The notes under the pieces were generated by a model. It saw only the letters and a list, made by a program, of their open reading frames with translations. It searched no databases and was not told the origin of the DNA. Position numbers and translations under genes: made by a program. Shown one piece after another: positions 32,053-39,602 of a stretch of DNA of 46,094 nucleotides. Source of the stretch: Pedobacter cryotolerans (GTDB lineage Bacteria; Bacteroidota; Bacteroidia; Sphingobacteriales; Sphingobacteriaceae); contig NZ_SWBO01000017.1 in NCBI RefSeq assembly GCF_005116475.1, positions 1 through 46,094 on the forward strand. The letters are read 5' to 3'. Numbering within the stretch: the first letter of the stretch is position 1; each line of letters begins with the position of its first letter.

Positions 32053-32121
32053 CTATTTTATTCTTAATGTAAAAACTACTCTTGTTCTTTTGAAAATCAG
32101 CACTAGTGATCCTTCGGTAAA

Positions 32122-32348
32122 GAAAGTCCTGCCATCCGCTTTATTTCGTTAGCAACCACAAGGGTTACCACTACGTGCTCGCTGATGTCAGAGCCTGTCC
32201 GCCGAGGTGGATTTATAATAGTAAGGCAAACCTAAGTAACATAGACCCGACAAAGCGTAAAGCCCGCAGGTGAGGAACGAGCCGAGGACTTGTAGCGATG
32301 GCGGGACTGCTATAACCGATGAGCAGTGGTTTTGCTCTTCAAAAAATT
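32122..32348. repeat. Dispersed element, copy 1
   Basis: Begins GAAAGTCCTGCCATCCGCTT (32122) and ends CTCTTCAAAAAATT (32348). The 3' ~119 bp (32230-32348: TAGACCCGACA, AGCCCGCAGGTGAGGAACGA, CCGAGGACTTG, GGCGGGACTGCT, TAACCGA) closely match 39431-39552. The 5' end also matches 39141-39165 with three changes. There is no ORF, and several short stems are possible (CCCGC/GCGGG). It may be a small non-autonomous mobile element or a structured RNA. Confidence 0.75.
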
Positions 32349-32409
32349 TATAGCATAAAACGAACAATCAGAAACTAAAATGGTTTATCTTGGCAAGCAA
32401 TTTATAGCA

Positions 32410-32916
32410 ATGATTTCTAGCCAAAACCTTATCTTAAAACCATTAAATCATCAGCAACTGATTAAATATATAGCAAATGATGGTTCATTAGAAAGAGAGT
32501 TGAAATTAAATCCAACAATTAAAGAAATTACACCATCCATTAAAGAAGCCTTAGCAGAAACCATTTTGCCAAACATTGATGATGCTGGTAAAAACCATTT
32601 ATTTTCTTCTTTGTGGGCTATCATTTTAAAAGCAGAAAGTAGAATGGTTGGCGATATTTGTTTTGTTGGTGAACCAGCCGAAGATGGCGAAATTGAATTG
32701 GGTTATGCCACTTATGAAGATTACAGAGGCAAAGGTTACATGACCGAAGCCATTGCTTGCATTATTGAATGGGCAAAAAGGCAAGACAATGTAAAATCAA
32801 TTTTTGCGCAAACCGCTAAAGATAATCCAGCATCTTGGCATATTTTAGCTAAAAACAATTTTGTACAGGTAGCTGACGAGGAAGATTTATTGAGTTGGCG
32901 ATTGAAGTTTGATTGA
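32410..32916 (+). CDS. GNAT-family N-acetyltransferase (RimJ/RimL-like)
   Basis: A 168-residue product from the ATG at 32410 (MISSQNLILKPLNHQQLIKY), preferred over the ATG at 32380 because the family normally starts at this strand; 32380 would add ten unusual residues. Visible features are the GDICFVGEPAEDGEIELGYA strands, the acetyl-CoA motif DYRGKGYMTEAIACIIEWA, and TAKDNPASWHILAKNNF at the end. This order is the RimJ/RimL (Acetyltransf_3) type. Substrate unknown. The gene directly follows dispersed element copy 1. Confidence 0.83.
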   Translation: MISSQNLILKPLNHQQLIKYIANDGSLERELKLNPTIKEITPSIKEALAETILPNIDDAGKNHLFSSLWAIILKAESRMVGDICFVGEPAEDGEIELGYATYEDYRGKGYMTEAIACIIEWAKRQDNVKSIFAQTAKDNPASWHILAKNNFVQVADEEDLLSWRLKFD

Positions 32917-33156
32917 TCACAATATTTCCACGACCTAAGTAACCTAAGAAAACCTAAGTTAATTTTTTAAAAGGTTTATATGTGCTGTTTTTTAATAAAA
33001 TTTCTAAATCCATGCGTTAAGTAACTCAGGTGTCTTAAGTGATAAAATAATCGAATTGTTCTTATCCGCAACAAAATCAATACATCACTTAAATATGCAA
33101 AAATCAGAAAAACAACTTCTACATTTGGCTGTTAGATTATACATATTAATTAGATT

Positions 33157-34470
33157 ATGAAAAATCAATTCCTTTCCATTACACTTTCATCCGCTGTTAT
33201 CCTTTTAGGTAGCGGATTAAAATCTTATAGCCAAACTACACCTGCAGCAACTGTAAAAACTGGCGCAGGTATTACGGTAGCCTTACCAGAGGCTGATACT
33301 AAAGCAAGTAAAACCAATTTTAGTAAAGTTGTGCCATGGCCAGAAGGTAAAACGCCAACCGCACCTGCGGGATTTACTGTAACCAAATTTGCCGAAGGCA
33401 TGAAAAGTCCGAGGAACATTGTAGTTGCACCAAATGGCGATATAATTGTAGTTCTTTCTAACTCGCAACGTACTAAGGTTGAGCAAATTGCCAACGAAAT
33501 TAGCGGTAAAGCAAAATCTGAAGTACAGGGTAAAAGTGTAAACACCGTAATGCTATTTAGAGATGCCAATAAAGATGGTAAACCAGAAATCATTTCTACT
33601 TTCTTATCAGGATTAAATCAGCCTTTTGGCGCAGCATTTATTGGCAATTCATTTTATGTAGCCAATACAGATGGCATTTGGATGTATCCTTACAAAACTG
33701 GAGATACAGAAATAACTGGCGAAGGTAAAAAGATTTTATCATTGCCTGCTGGAGGTTACAACAATCATTGGACTAGAAACTTGATTGTTAAACCGGATCA
33801 AAGTAAACTATATGTTTCTGTAGGTTCGGGCAGTAATGTTGCAGAAAAAGGTTTAGAAAACGAAATTAGAAGAGCTGCAATTTTAGAAGTAAATCCAGAT
33901 GGTACTGGAGAGAAAACTTACGGTAGCGGTTTGCGCAACCCTGTTGGCATGGCATGGGCACCAGGCACAAATATGTTATGGACAGCAGTGAACGAACGTG
34001 ATGGATTGGGTGATGATTTGGTGCCAGATTACATTACCAGCGTGAAAGAGGGTGCTTTTTACGGCTGGCCATTTTCTTATTTCGGACAAAATGAAGACCC
34101 ACGTTTGAAAGGGCAAGCGCCAGAATTAGTTGCTAAAGCTTTAGTACCTGACGTACCAATGGGAGCACATACTGCATCATTAGGTTTAGCTTTTTATACT
34201 GCTAAAAAATTCCCTTCAAAATATCAAGGTGGTGCTTTTATTGGGCAGCATGGATCATGGAACCGCTCACAATTTGTTGGTTACAAAGTTGCTTTTGTAC
34301 CTTTTAAAAATGGTAAACCAAGTGGTAAAATCGAAGACTTTTTAACTGGTTTTATTAAAGACGAAAAAGAAGTTTATGGTAAACCTGTTGGTGTTGCAGT
34401 TGCACAAGATGGCGCTTTATTAGTTGCTGACGATGTTAGCGGAATTATCTGGAGAGTTGCCGCGAAATAA
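33157..34470 (+). CDS. Periplasmic PQQ-type sugar dehydrogenase-like beta-propeller
   Basis: A 437-residue product with a signal peptide (~1-25, ending KSYSQ). The rest is a six-bladed beta-propeller of the sorbosone/soluble glucose dehydrogenase family: GFTVTKFAEGMKSPRNIVVAP, LNQPFGAAFIGNSFYVANTD, NHWTRNLIVKPDQSKLYVSV, YGSGLRNPVGMAWAP, and GAHTASLGLAFYTAKKFPSK followed by FIGQHGSWNRS. The GxxNxW/GSWNRS and GLRNPxGxAW motifs are usual for the group. It probably oxidises a sugar or aldose in the periplasm with PQQ, if PQQ is available; no pqq genes are in view. Confidence 0.86.
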   Translation: MKNQFLSITLSSAVILLGSGLKSYSQTTPAATVKTGAGITVALPEADTKASKTNFSKVVPWPEGKTPTAPAGFTVTKFAEGMKSPRNIVVAPNGDIIVVLSNSQRTKVEQIANEISGKAKSEVQGKSVNTVMLFRDANKDGKPEIISTFLSGLNQPFGAAFIGNSFYVANTDGIWMYPYKTGDTEITGEGKKILSLPAGGYNNHWTRNLIVKPDQSKLYVSVGSGSNVAEKGLENEIRRAAILEVNPDGTGEKTYGSGLRNPVGMAWAPGTNMLWTAVNERDGLGDDLVPDYITSVKEGAFYGWPFSYFGQNEDPRLKGQAPELVAKALVPDVPMGAHTASLGLAFYTAKKFPSKYQGGAFIGQHGSWNRSQFVGYKVAFVPFKNGKPSGKIEDFLTGFIKDEKEVYGKPVGVAVAQDGALLVADDVSGIIWRVAAK

Positions 34471-34543
34471 TTTATCAGTCTTCATGAGCTTGTCGAAAAA
34501 CCTATCGGAATTTTTTTTAAAAAGCTCAACGTTTACAAACCAT

Positions 34544-34645
34544 CCGTCATTTCGAACGAGGCACGAGGAGAAATCTGTTAATTGTGACTAAATTGTATCA
34601 CACATCCTTAAAGATAGCTCCAAAGTTCCTATTTCGACATGACGG
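34544..34645. repeat. Palindrome-ended repeat R6, containing the TonB receptor start
   Basis: Left end CCGTCATTTCGAACGAGG (34544), right end ATTTCGACATGACGG (to 34645), inverted copies of one another with a few mismatches. GAGGAGAAATCTGTTA inside matches the common interior of the family. The ATG of the following receptor gene (34639) is inside the right arm. Confidence 0.8.
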
Positions 34646-36708
34646 CTTTTTTAAAAAATAACTTGAAAAAACCATTATTTGCCCTCCTATTTTTGATTAA
34701 TTCGGCTGCGTTTGCGCAAACAGATTCAGTAAAACGACTCAATGAAATCAATGTAAAGGGTTACTACAATCCGCAACCTATATTAAGAGCTTTAGGGGCG
34801 GTTAGTTTGTTAGATAGCAATCAGATTATAAATCAACCCAGAAATTCTTTAGTTAGTTTAGTAAATACTGCTCCTGGTGTTAGAATGGAAGAACGTTCGC
34901 CAGGCAGTTACCGCCTTTCTTTACGGGGTAGTCTGTTGCGTTCGCCTTTTGGGATTAGAAACGTAAAAATTTATATTGATGATTTTCCATTAACGGACGC
35001 TGGCGGAAACACTTATTTGAACGCTATTGATATGGCAGGCATTAGCAGTTTAGAGATTTACAAAGGACCCGAGGCAAGTATTTTTGGTGCAAATACTGGA
35101 GGAGCAGTACTGATTAATTCTTTGTTAAAAAACAAAAATGAAGTAAGCTTGTCTACCACCGCAGGCTCTTACGGCTTGTTTCATCAAATTGCAAGTGTAA
35201 ATCAAAACTTTCAAAATTACAGTTTCAATTTTACTGGCGGATATCAGCGAAGCGATGGTTATAGAGCAAATAGTGCATTAAAAAGGAGATACATCCAAAC
35301 TTCGCAAGCTTGGGATTATAGCGTAAAAGGCAAATTAAAAGCTTTTATTTTTTATAGCGATTTAGATTACCAAACGCCAGGTGGTTTAACAGCAGCACAA
35401 TTTGCGGCTAACCCACAAGCCGCACGACCAGCAACACCAACTTTACCAAGTGCCATTGGTCAAAAAGCAGCAATTTACAATAAGACATTTTTTGCGGGAT
35501 TATCAAATAACTATGTGCTAAATGAACATTTTAATCATGTAGTGGCTTTATTTTACTCAAATACAGATTTTAAAAATCCGTTTATTACCAATTACGAAAA
35601 ACGCGAAGAAAATACTTTTGGATTGAGATCGTTTATTGAATTTACTGCCTTACAAAACAATATTAAGTACAACATACAAGGTGGCTTAGAAAGCTCCAGT
35701 ACCACTACCAACGTTAACAATTTTACTAATGCACAGGGAATCGCCGCTAATTTAATAGCTTCAGATGATTTAAAAGCTAACCAAACGTTTGGCTTTTTGA
35801 AACTAAATATCGATGTAAATAAAAAACTTTTGGTGGAACTTGCCTCTAGTTTAAACTTCTTTAATTACAACTATCAAAGTTATTTTCCTGTTGCAGTTGT
35901 CGAGAAAAACAGAAACTTCAGTGCCAGATTGATGCCAAAATTGGCTGCATCCTATTTATTTAATGAGAGCGTTAGTTTTAGAGCTTCAATAAGTAAAGGT
36001 TATTCCCCTCCTACTTTAGCAGAAGTGAGGTCATCAGATAATATCATTAATAATGATTTACGAGCCGAAGCTGGATGGAATTACGAAGCGGGTTTGCGTT
36101 ATCAAACTAAAAACAAGCGATTAAATATAGATGGGAATGTTTTCTACTTTAATCTACAAGATGCTATTGTAAGAAGATTGAACGAAAATGATACTGAGTT
36201 CTTTATTAATGCAGGAGGAACAAAACAGTTAGGAACAGAATTGCAGAGCAGTTATTGGCTGATCAAAACAACGCAAAATCGCTTTTTAAATGGTTTATTA
36301 ATGAGAAATAGTTTTACCTATAGCCGCTTTAAGTTCGATCAATTTCAAAATGCCGGAAATGATTTTTCAGGAAATGATTTAACGGGTGTGCCAAAACATA
36401 CTGTTGTAAGTAGTTTAGAGCTAAATTTCAGCAAGAGACTTTTTCTTTTCGCCCAACATAATTACACTTCAAGCATTCCATTAAATGATGCTAATACTGC
36501 TTTTGCACAAAAATATCATTTAGTAGATATTAAAACTGGAATTAGAGATTTAAGTATTGGTAAAACAGCTTTAGCCGTTTCATTTGGCATTAACAATTTA
36601 CTTAACCAAACTTACAGTTTAGGAAATGATTTAAATGCTGCAGCCAATCGTTATTTCAACCCAGCTATGAAAAGGAATTTTTATGCGAATATTGGCTTGA
36701 CTTTATAA
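34639..36708 (+). CDS. TonB-dependent outer-membrane receptor
   Basis: A 689-residue product. A signal peptide (~1-26, LFALLFLINSAAFAQ) is followed by a plug domain (~40-150: VSLLDSNQIINQPRNSLVSL, PGVRMEERSPGSYRLSLRGS, YKGPEASIFGANTGGAVLI) and a 22-strand barrel ending in NRYFNPAMKRNFYANIGLTL, with the terminal aromatic-x-Leu. No N-terminal carboxypeptidase-like or STN domain, so it is not SusC; length and plug suggest a siderophore or metallophore receptor (FecA/CirA-like). The ATG and the codons for Met-Thr-Ala come from the inverted end of repeat R6; no other in-frame start is near, and the N-terminus MTAFLKNN serves as the positively charged n-region. Confidence 0.92.
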   Translation: MTAFLKNNLKKPLFALLFLINSAAFAQTDSVKRLNEINVKGYYNPQPILRALGAVSLLDSNQIINQPRNSLVSLVNTAPGVRMEERSPGSYRLSLRGSLLRSPFGIRNVKIYIDDFPLTDAGGNTYLNAIDMAGISSLEIYKGPEASIFGANTGGAVLINSLLKNKNEVSLSTTAGSYGLFHQIASVNQNFQNYSFNFTGGYQRSDGYRANSALKRRYIQTSQAWDYSVKGKLKAFIFYSDLDYQTPGGLTAAQFAANPQAARPATPTLPSAIGQKAAIYNKTFFAGLSNNYVLNEHFNHVVALFYSNTDFKNPFITNYEKREENTFGLRSFIEFTALQNNIKYNIQGGLESSSTTTNVNNFTNAQGIAANLIASDDLKANQTFGFLKLNIDVNKKLLVELASSLNFFNYNYQSYFPVAVVEKNRNFSARLMPKLAASYLFNESVSFRASISKGYSPPTLAEVRSSDNIINNDLRAEAGWNYEAGLRYQTKNKRLNIDGNVFYFNLQDAIVRRLNENDTEFFINAGGTKQLGTELQSSYWLIKTTQNRFLNGLLMRNSFTYSRFKFDQFQNAGNDFSGNDLTGVPKHTVVSSLELNFSKRLFLFAQHNYTSSIPLNDANTAFAQKYHLVDIKTGIRDLSIGKTALAVSFGINNLLNQTYSLGNDLNAAANRYFNPAMKRNFYANIGLTL

Positions 36709-36845
36709 AAACATTATAAATCTTGAGTTCGATTATAATGTTTGATTAGGCAGTTTAAATTTGTTTTACGTTAAAGTGTCACTACAAATTAATTTCGTTT
36801 TGTAGCTTTCCGCTTCGTCAAAAATCAGTTTTTACTGTAAAACAG

Positions 36846-36875
36846 ATGCTGATCCCGTACGTACGGGACAGCATG
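36846..36875. repeat. Palindrome after the TonB receptor gene
   Basis: TCCCGTAC/GTACGGGA (36853-36868) is a perfect 16-bp palindrome, extended by ATGCTG (36847-36852 region) and CAGCAT with one bulged base. It may act as a transcription terminator or belong to the dispersed repeats. The rest of 36709-37033 shows no gene. Confidence 0.7.
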
Positions 36876-37033
36876 AAGGAACGGCAGATTTATCTAATTA
36901 TAAATTTTTAAATCCAGGATGCCAAAATATCCGCGCTAAAAAAATCTAAATATCTCGATAACAATCGAATTGAGGTTGGTAAAATAGAAACAGATCATTC
37001 TAATTTGACCTGTTTCCATTTTTAAAGAGCAAA

Positions 37034-37378
37034 CTAATTCGCTACAACCAATTCTTTAATTACGATTTCATCTACCACAATTTCTGTAGTATAACGTTTA
37101 GTACCATCTTTAGCTTCGTAATTGTTGGTTTGCAATCTACCTTCGATGCTAAAACGTGTGCCCTTTTTAATTTTCAGCTCTGCTATATCTGCCTTTGCAC
37201 CCCAAAAAGTAAGCGAAAACCACTGCGTTTTTTTAACCTCTTCGCCAGTACTATTCCTATAGCTTTCATTTACAGCCATATTTACACGAGCTAATTTACT
37301 ATTACCACCCACTACTCTAATTTCGGCATCGCTACCTGCACAACCGCTTAATACTACTTTGTTTACTACGTTTTCCAT
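37034..37378 (-). CDS. ssb: Single-stranded DNA-binding protein, short form
   Basis: A 114-residue OB-fold protein: NKVVLSGCAGSDAEIRVVGG, then NSKLARVNMAVNESYRN, TQWFSLTFWGAKADIAE, KGTRFSIEGRLQTNNYEAKD and TTEIVVDEIVI. Typical Ssb proteins are longer and end in an acidic DDDIPF-like tip that recruits partners; here the chain stops at ELVVAN right after the fold. This is therefore likely a secondary SSB paralog. A 24-bp palindrome and a motif shared with 23.5 kb lie about 115 bp upstream, suggesting its own regulation. Confidence 0.9.
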   Translation of the reverse strand: MENVVNKVVLSGCAGSDAEIRVVGGNSKLARVNMAVNESYRNSTGEEVKKTQWFSLTFWGAKADIAELKIKKGTRFSIEGRLQTNNYEAKDGTKRYTTEIVVDEIVIKELVVAN

Positions 37379-37490
37379 GATGTTTAAATTTAAGTTTCTT
37401 TATTTTTTAACGAACAGTAACGACCATTGCTACCGACAGAACAAAGGTGCAAACAGGCAGAAAAAATAGTCGGATATTAAACGTTTATAG

Positions 37491-37518
37491 CCGTGTATAA
37501 ACGTTTATACACGGATAA
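37491..37518. promoter_or_regulatory. Palindrome upstream of ssb with shared TTATCCGTGTATAAACG motif
   Basis: CCGTGTATAAAC and its reverse complement form a perfect 24-bp palindrome at 37491-37514. On the minus strand 37518-37502 reads TTATCCGTGTATAAACG, one base different from 23522-23538. A further AAACGTTTATA half-site lies at 37479-37489. It sits between the divergent ssb and zinc-ribbon genes, so a regulator site for one or both is plausible. Confidence 0.6.
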
Positions 37519-37571
37519 TATGCCTTAAAAAGCAAAATTTCAAAGATTTTATTTTTTTTAAATTGGGTAAA

Positions 37572-37579
37572 TAATTTTG
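37572..37579 (+). promoter_or_regulatory. Likely -7 box of the zinc-ribbon gene
   Basis: TAATTTTG, an exact TAnnTTTG match 36 bp before the ATG at 37616. No convincing -33 box. Confidence 0.45.
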
Positions 37580-37615
37580 TAGATTTAATCATCAGCCCTA
37601 GCTAAACCAATTTTT

Positions 37616-37969
37616 ATGGAACGTTTATGTTTAGACTGCCATGCTGTTTTAAATGGCAGGGCCGATAAGAAGTTTTGTGATGACCAATGTCGCACAAATT
37701 ATAACAATAGAATACGTACTGAAGATAATAGCTATCTGAATGAGGTAAATCGAATTCTGAAGAAGAACAGAGATATTCTACGTAATAAAAATCCAGAAGG
37801 TAAAATTAAATTGAAACGTGAAACTTTGTTAAGAAAAGGTTTCGATTTCACTTATCATACCCACACTTACGCTACTCAAAAAGGTCAGGTTTATTATTTC
37901 TGTTATGAGCAAGGTTATCTTCCGCTAGAAAATGATGAAGTTTTATTGGTAAAGAGGGAAGAGAAATGA
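37616..37969 (+). CDS. Zinc-ribbon protein (DUF2116-like N-terminus)
   Basis: A 117-residue cytoplasmic protein. The N-terminus MERLCLDCHAVLNGRADKKF then CDDQCRTNYNNR has two CxxC-like pairs (C5xxC8 and C22..C26) separated by a short strand, a zinc ribbon of the DUF2116 type. The middle is a basic helix (LNEVNRILKKNRDILRNKN) and the end a small domain (TYATQKGQVYYFCYEQGYLP). Such proteins are widespread in Bacteroidota; nucleic-acid binding is likely but the function is not known. Confidence 0.75.
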   Translation: MERLCLDCHAVLNGRADKKFCDDQCRTNYNNRIRTEDNSYLNEVNRILKKNRDILRNKNPEGKIKLKRETLLRKGFDFTYHTHTYATQKGQVYYFCYEQGYLPLENDEVLLVKREEK

Positions 37970-38039
37970 GTTAAGCCGATTAAAACCATTTATAAAACCT
38001 CAAATCGAATAAAATTCTTTAACCATTTATTATAAAATC

Positions 38040-38047
38040 TACCTTTG
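38040..38047 (+). promoter_or_regulatory. Likely -7 box of the acyltransferase gene
   Basis: TACCTTTG, an exact TAnnTTTG match nine bases before the ATG at 38057; TTTA lies 18 bp upstream as a weak -33 element. Confidence 0.55.
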
Positions 38048-38056
38048 CCTTAAATA

Positions 38057-39100
38057 ATGGTCAATTCTAAAGCTTCAGAAGATACATCGTGGTTAAATAG
38101 TTTAAGAGTTATCGCTACAATTAGCGTTATTTTACTACATGTAACCGCTCCCCTTCTTTACAAATTCACAAAATTTTCTGGTGTTAATTGGCTTACAGCT
38201 AATTTTTTCGATAGCCTTGTTAGGTTCTGCGTTCCGATTTTTGTGATGATTACTGGTGCTTTATTGCTTCCAAAAAACTTTAAACTGAATGATTATTTAA
38301 AAAAACGCGTTGCCAAAATAATTTACCCATTTCTGTTTTGGATCACCGTTTATTCATTACACATATTATTATTGTTAAAAGATGGATTTGACCTTCCATT
38401 TGTAAAGATGCTAACCATTTCAGAATCTGCTAATGGCAATAAAACAACTTATCATTTTTGGTATATCTACATGATTATCATCATCTATTTATTAATCCCA
38501 ATTGTTGGTAGATGGATAAAAAACGCAAAACACAAAGAAATTATTTACTTTTTAATTTTATGGTTTGTTGCTATAACACTTACACACCCGTTATTAGCTA
38601 AATACATCCCCTACTTTAATTTAAAATATTTTGGCGGATTTATTGGATATGCTGTTTTGGGATATTATTTATCAATCCGCAATTTTAATCATGTTAAACA
38701 CATTCAATTAAAATCTATTTTAATTTTTGCACTTGGCGTAGCGATAACTTTTATGGGCACTTATTTATTATCCGTAAATAGCAGTCGCATGCGGATAGAT
38801 TTATACACTTATTTTTCTCCAAATGTAATACTTGCGGCAATTGGTTTATTTATATGGTTTAAACACACTAAACTATCTAATCCTACTTTAAAAAATGTGT
38901 TTAAATTTATCAATAAACAAAGTTTTGGCATTTATTTTATTCATATTTTAGTGTTGTATTGGCTAAACAAATTTGGCGTAAATGGTGCTGTTTTCGGCCC
39001 AGCAATTGGCATTCTGCTGACCACTTTATTATGTTTAGCTATTTCAAGTTTATTTATATTTTGCTTACAAAAAATTGGCTTAAAAAAAATAGTTGGGTAA
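38057..39100 (+). CDS. Membrane acyltransferase, acyltransferase-3 family
   Basis: A 347-residue integral membrane protein with about ten helices. The first helix ends in VILLHVTAPL, with H28 at the position of the catalytic His of this family; CVPIFVMITGALLLPKNF, YHFWYIYMIIIIYLLIPIVG and KQSFGIYFIHILVLYWL are further family signatures (O-acetyltransferases of the OafA/WecH type). It transfers acyl groups to sugars of surface polysaccharides or to other envelope molecules. No polysaccharide cluster is nearby, so the acceptor cannot be inferred. Confidence 0.9.
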   Translation: MVNSKASEDTSWLNSLRVIATISVILLHVTAPLLYKFTKFSGVNWLTANFFDSLVRFCVPIFVMITGALLLPKNFKLNDYLKKRVAKIIYPFLFWITVYSLHILLLLKDGFDLPFVKMLTISESANGNKTTYHFWYIYMIIIIYLLIPIVGRWIKNAKHKEIIYFLILWFVAITLTHPLLAKYIPYFNLKYFGGFIGYAVLGYYLSIRNFNHVKHIQLKSILIFALGVAITFMGTYLLSVNSSRMRIDLYTYFSPNVILAAIGLFIWFKHTKLSNPTLKNVFKFINKQSFGIYFIHILVLYWLNKFGVNGAVFGPAIGILLTTLLCLAISSLFIFCLQKIGLKKIVG

Positions 39101-39140
39101 TACTATTTGTAAAGCGAAGGTGTTGCATTTCATCTGTTCC

Positions 39141-39552
39141 GAAAGTTCTGCCATTCACTTTATTTGACCCTGTCTTATGCTGTTAATGCAAATCTAGATG
39201 TTAAGCGAAGCGCATCTCGAACTTAAAATAGTAGTGGATTTCAAATCCACTTTATCCAATTCTTCGAGATGCCTTTCAGAACATCTCGAAGAGCGAAAAT
39301 AAAAAACAATTTGTCCTTCGACTACCTGCCTACCGCAGGCAGGCGCTCAGGATGACAATTATTTTTTATTTTCTCCTTAACTTAATGACAATGCATGTTC
39401 GTTCCTGTTAGGCTTAAATTACTTAGGTATACCCAAGTTAACTAGACCCGACAGAGCGAAAAAGCCCGCAAGGTGAGGAACGAACCGAGGACTTGAAGCG
39501 GTGGCGGGACTGCTTTAACCGAAAAACCACTACAATTGATCTTCAAAAAATT
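39141..39552. repeat. Dispersed element, copy 2, interrupted by other repeats
   Basis: Begins GAAAGTTCTGCCATTCACTT (39141) and ends TTGATCTTCAAAAAATT (39552). The last ~122 bp match copy 1 at 32230-32348 closely. The interior holds unrelated repeats: GCATCTCGAA/TTCGAGATGC (39212-39221 and 39263-39272) around GTGGATTT-C-AAATCCAC (39234-39250), then the element at 39301-39360. Copy 2 is about 180 bp longer than copy 1, roughly the size of these apparent insertions. Confidence 0.7.
39301..39360. repeat. Dispersed palindromic repeat
   Basis: ACAATTTGTCCTTCGACTA through CCTGCCT-ACCGC-AGGCAGG (39325-39343) to CTCAGGATGACAATT; the same element as in 17040-17102 with few differences. Confidence 0.8.
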
Positions 39553-39570
39553 AGAAAATATTTATAAAAC

Positions 39571-39597
39571 AAAAACCCAGCTTTTAACTGGGTTTTT
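39571..39597 (-). terminator. Intrinsic terminator of kup
   Basis: AAAAACCCAG and CTGGGTTTTT form a perfect 10-bp stem with a 7-base loop, five bases from the kup stop codon. T-runs on both strands. Confidence 0.93.
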
Positions 39598-39602
39598 AAT
39601 AT

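Noticed and set aside
32380..32409. Upstream ATG of the GNAT gene
   Set aside because: It would add MVYLGKQFIA before a normal family start; the ATG at 32410 fits better, though this is not certain.
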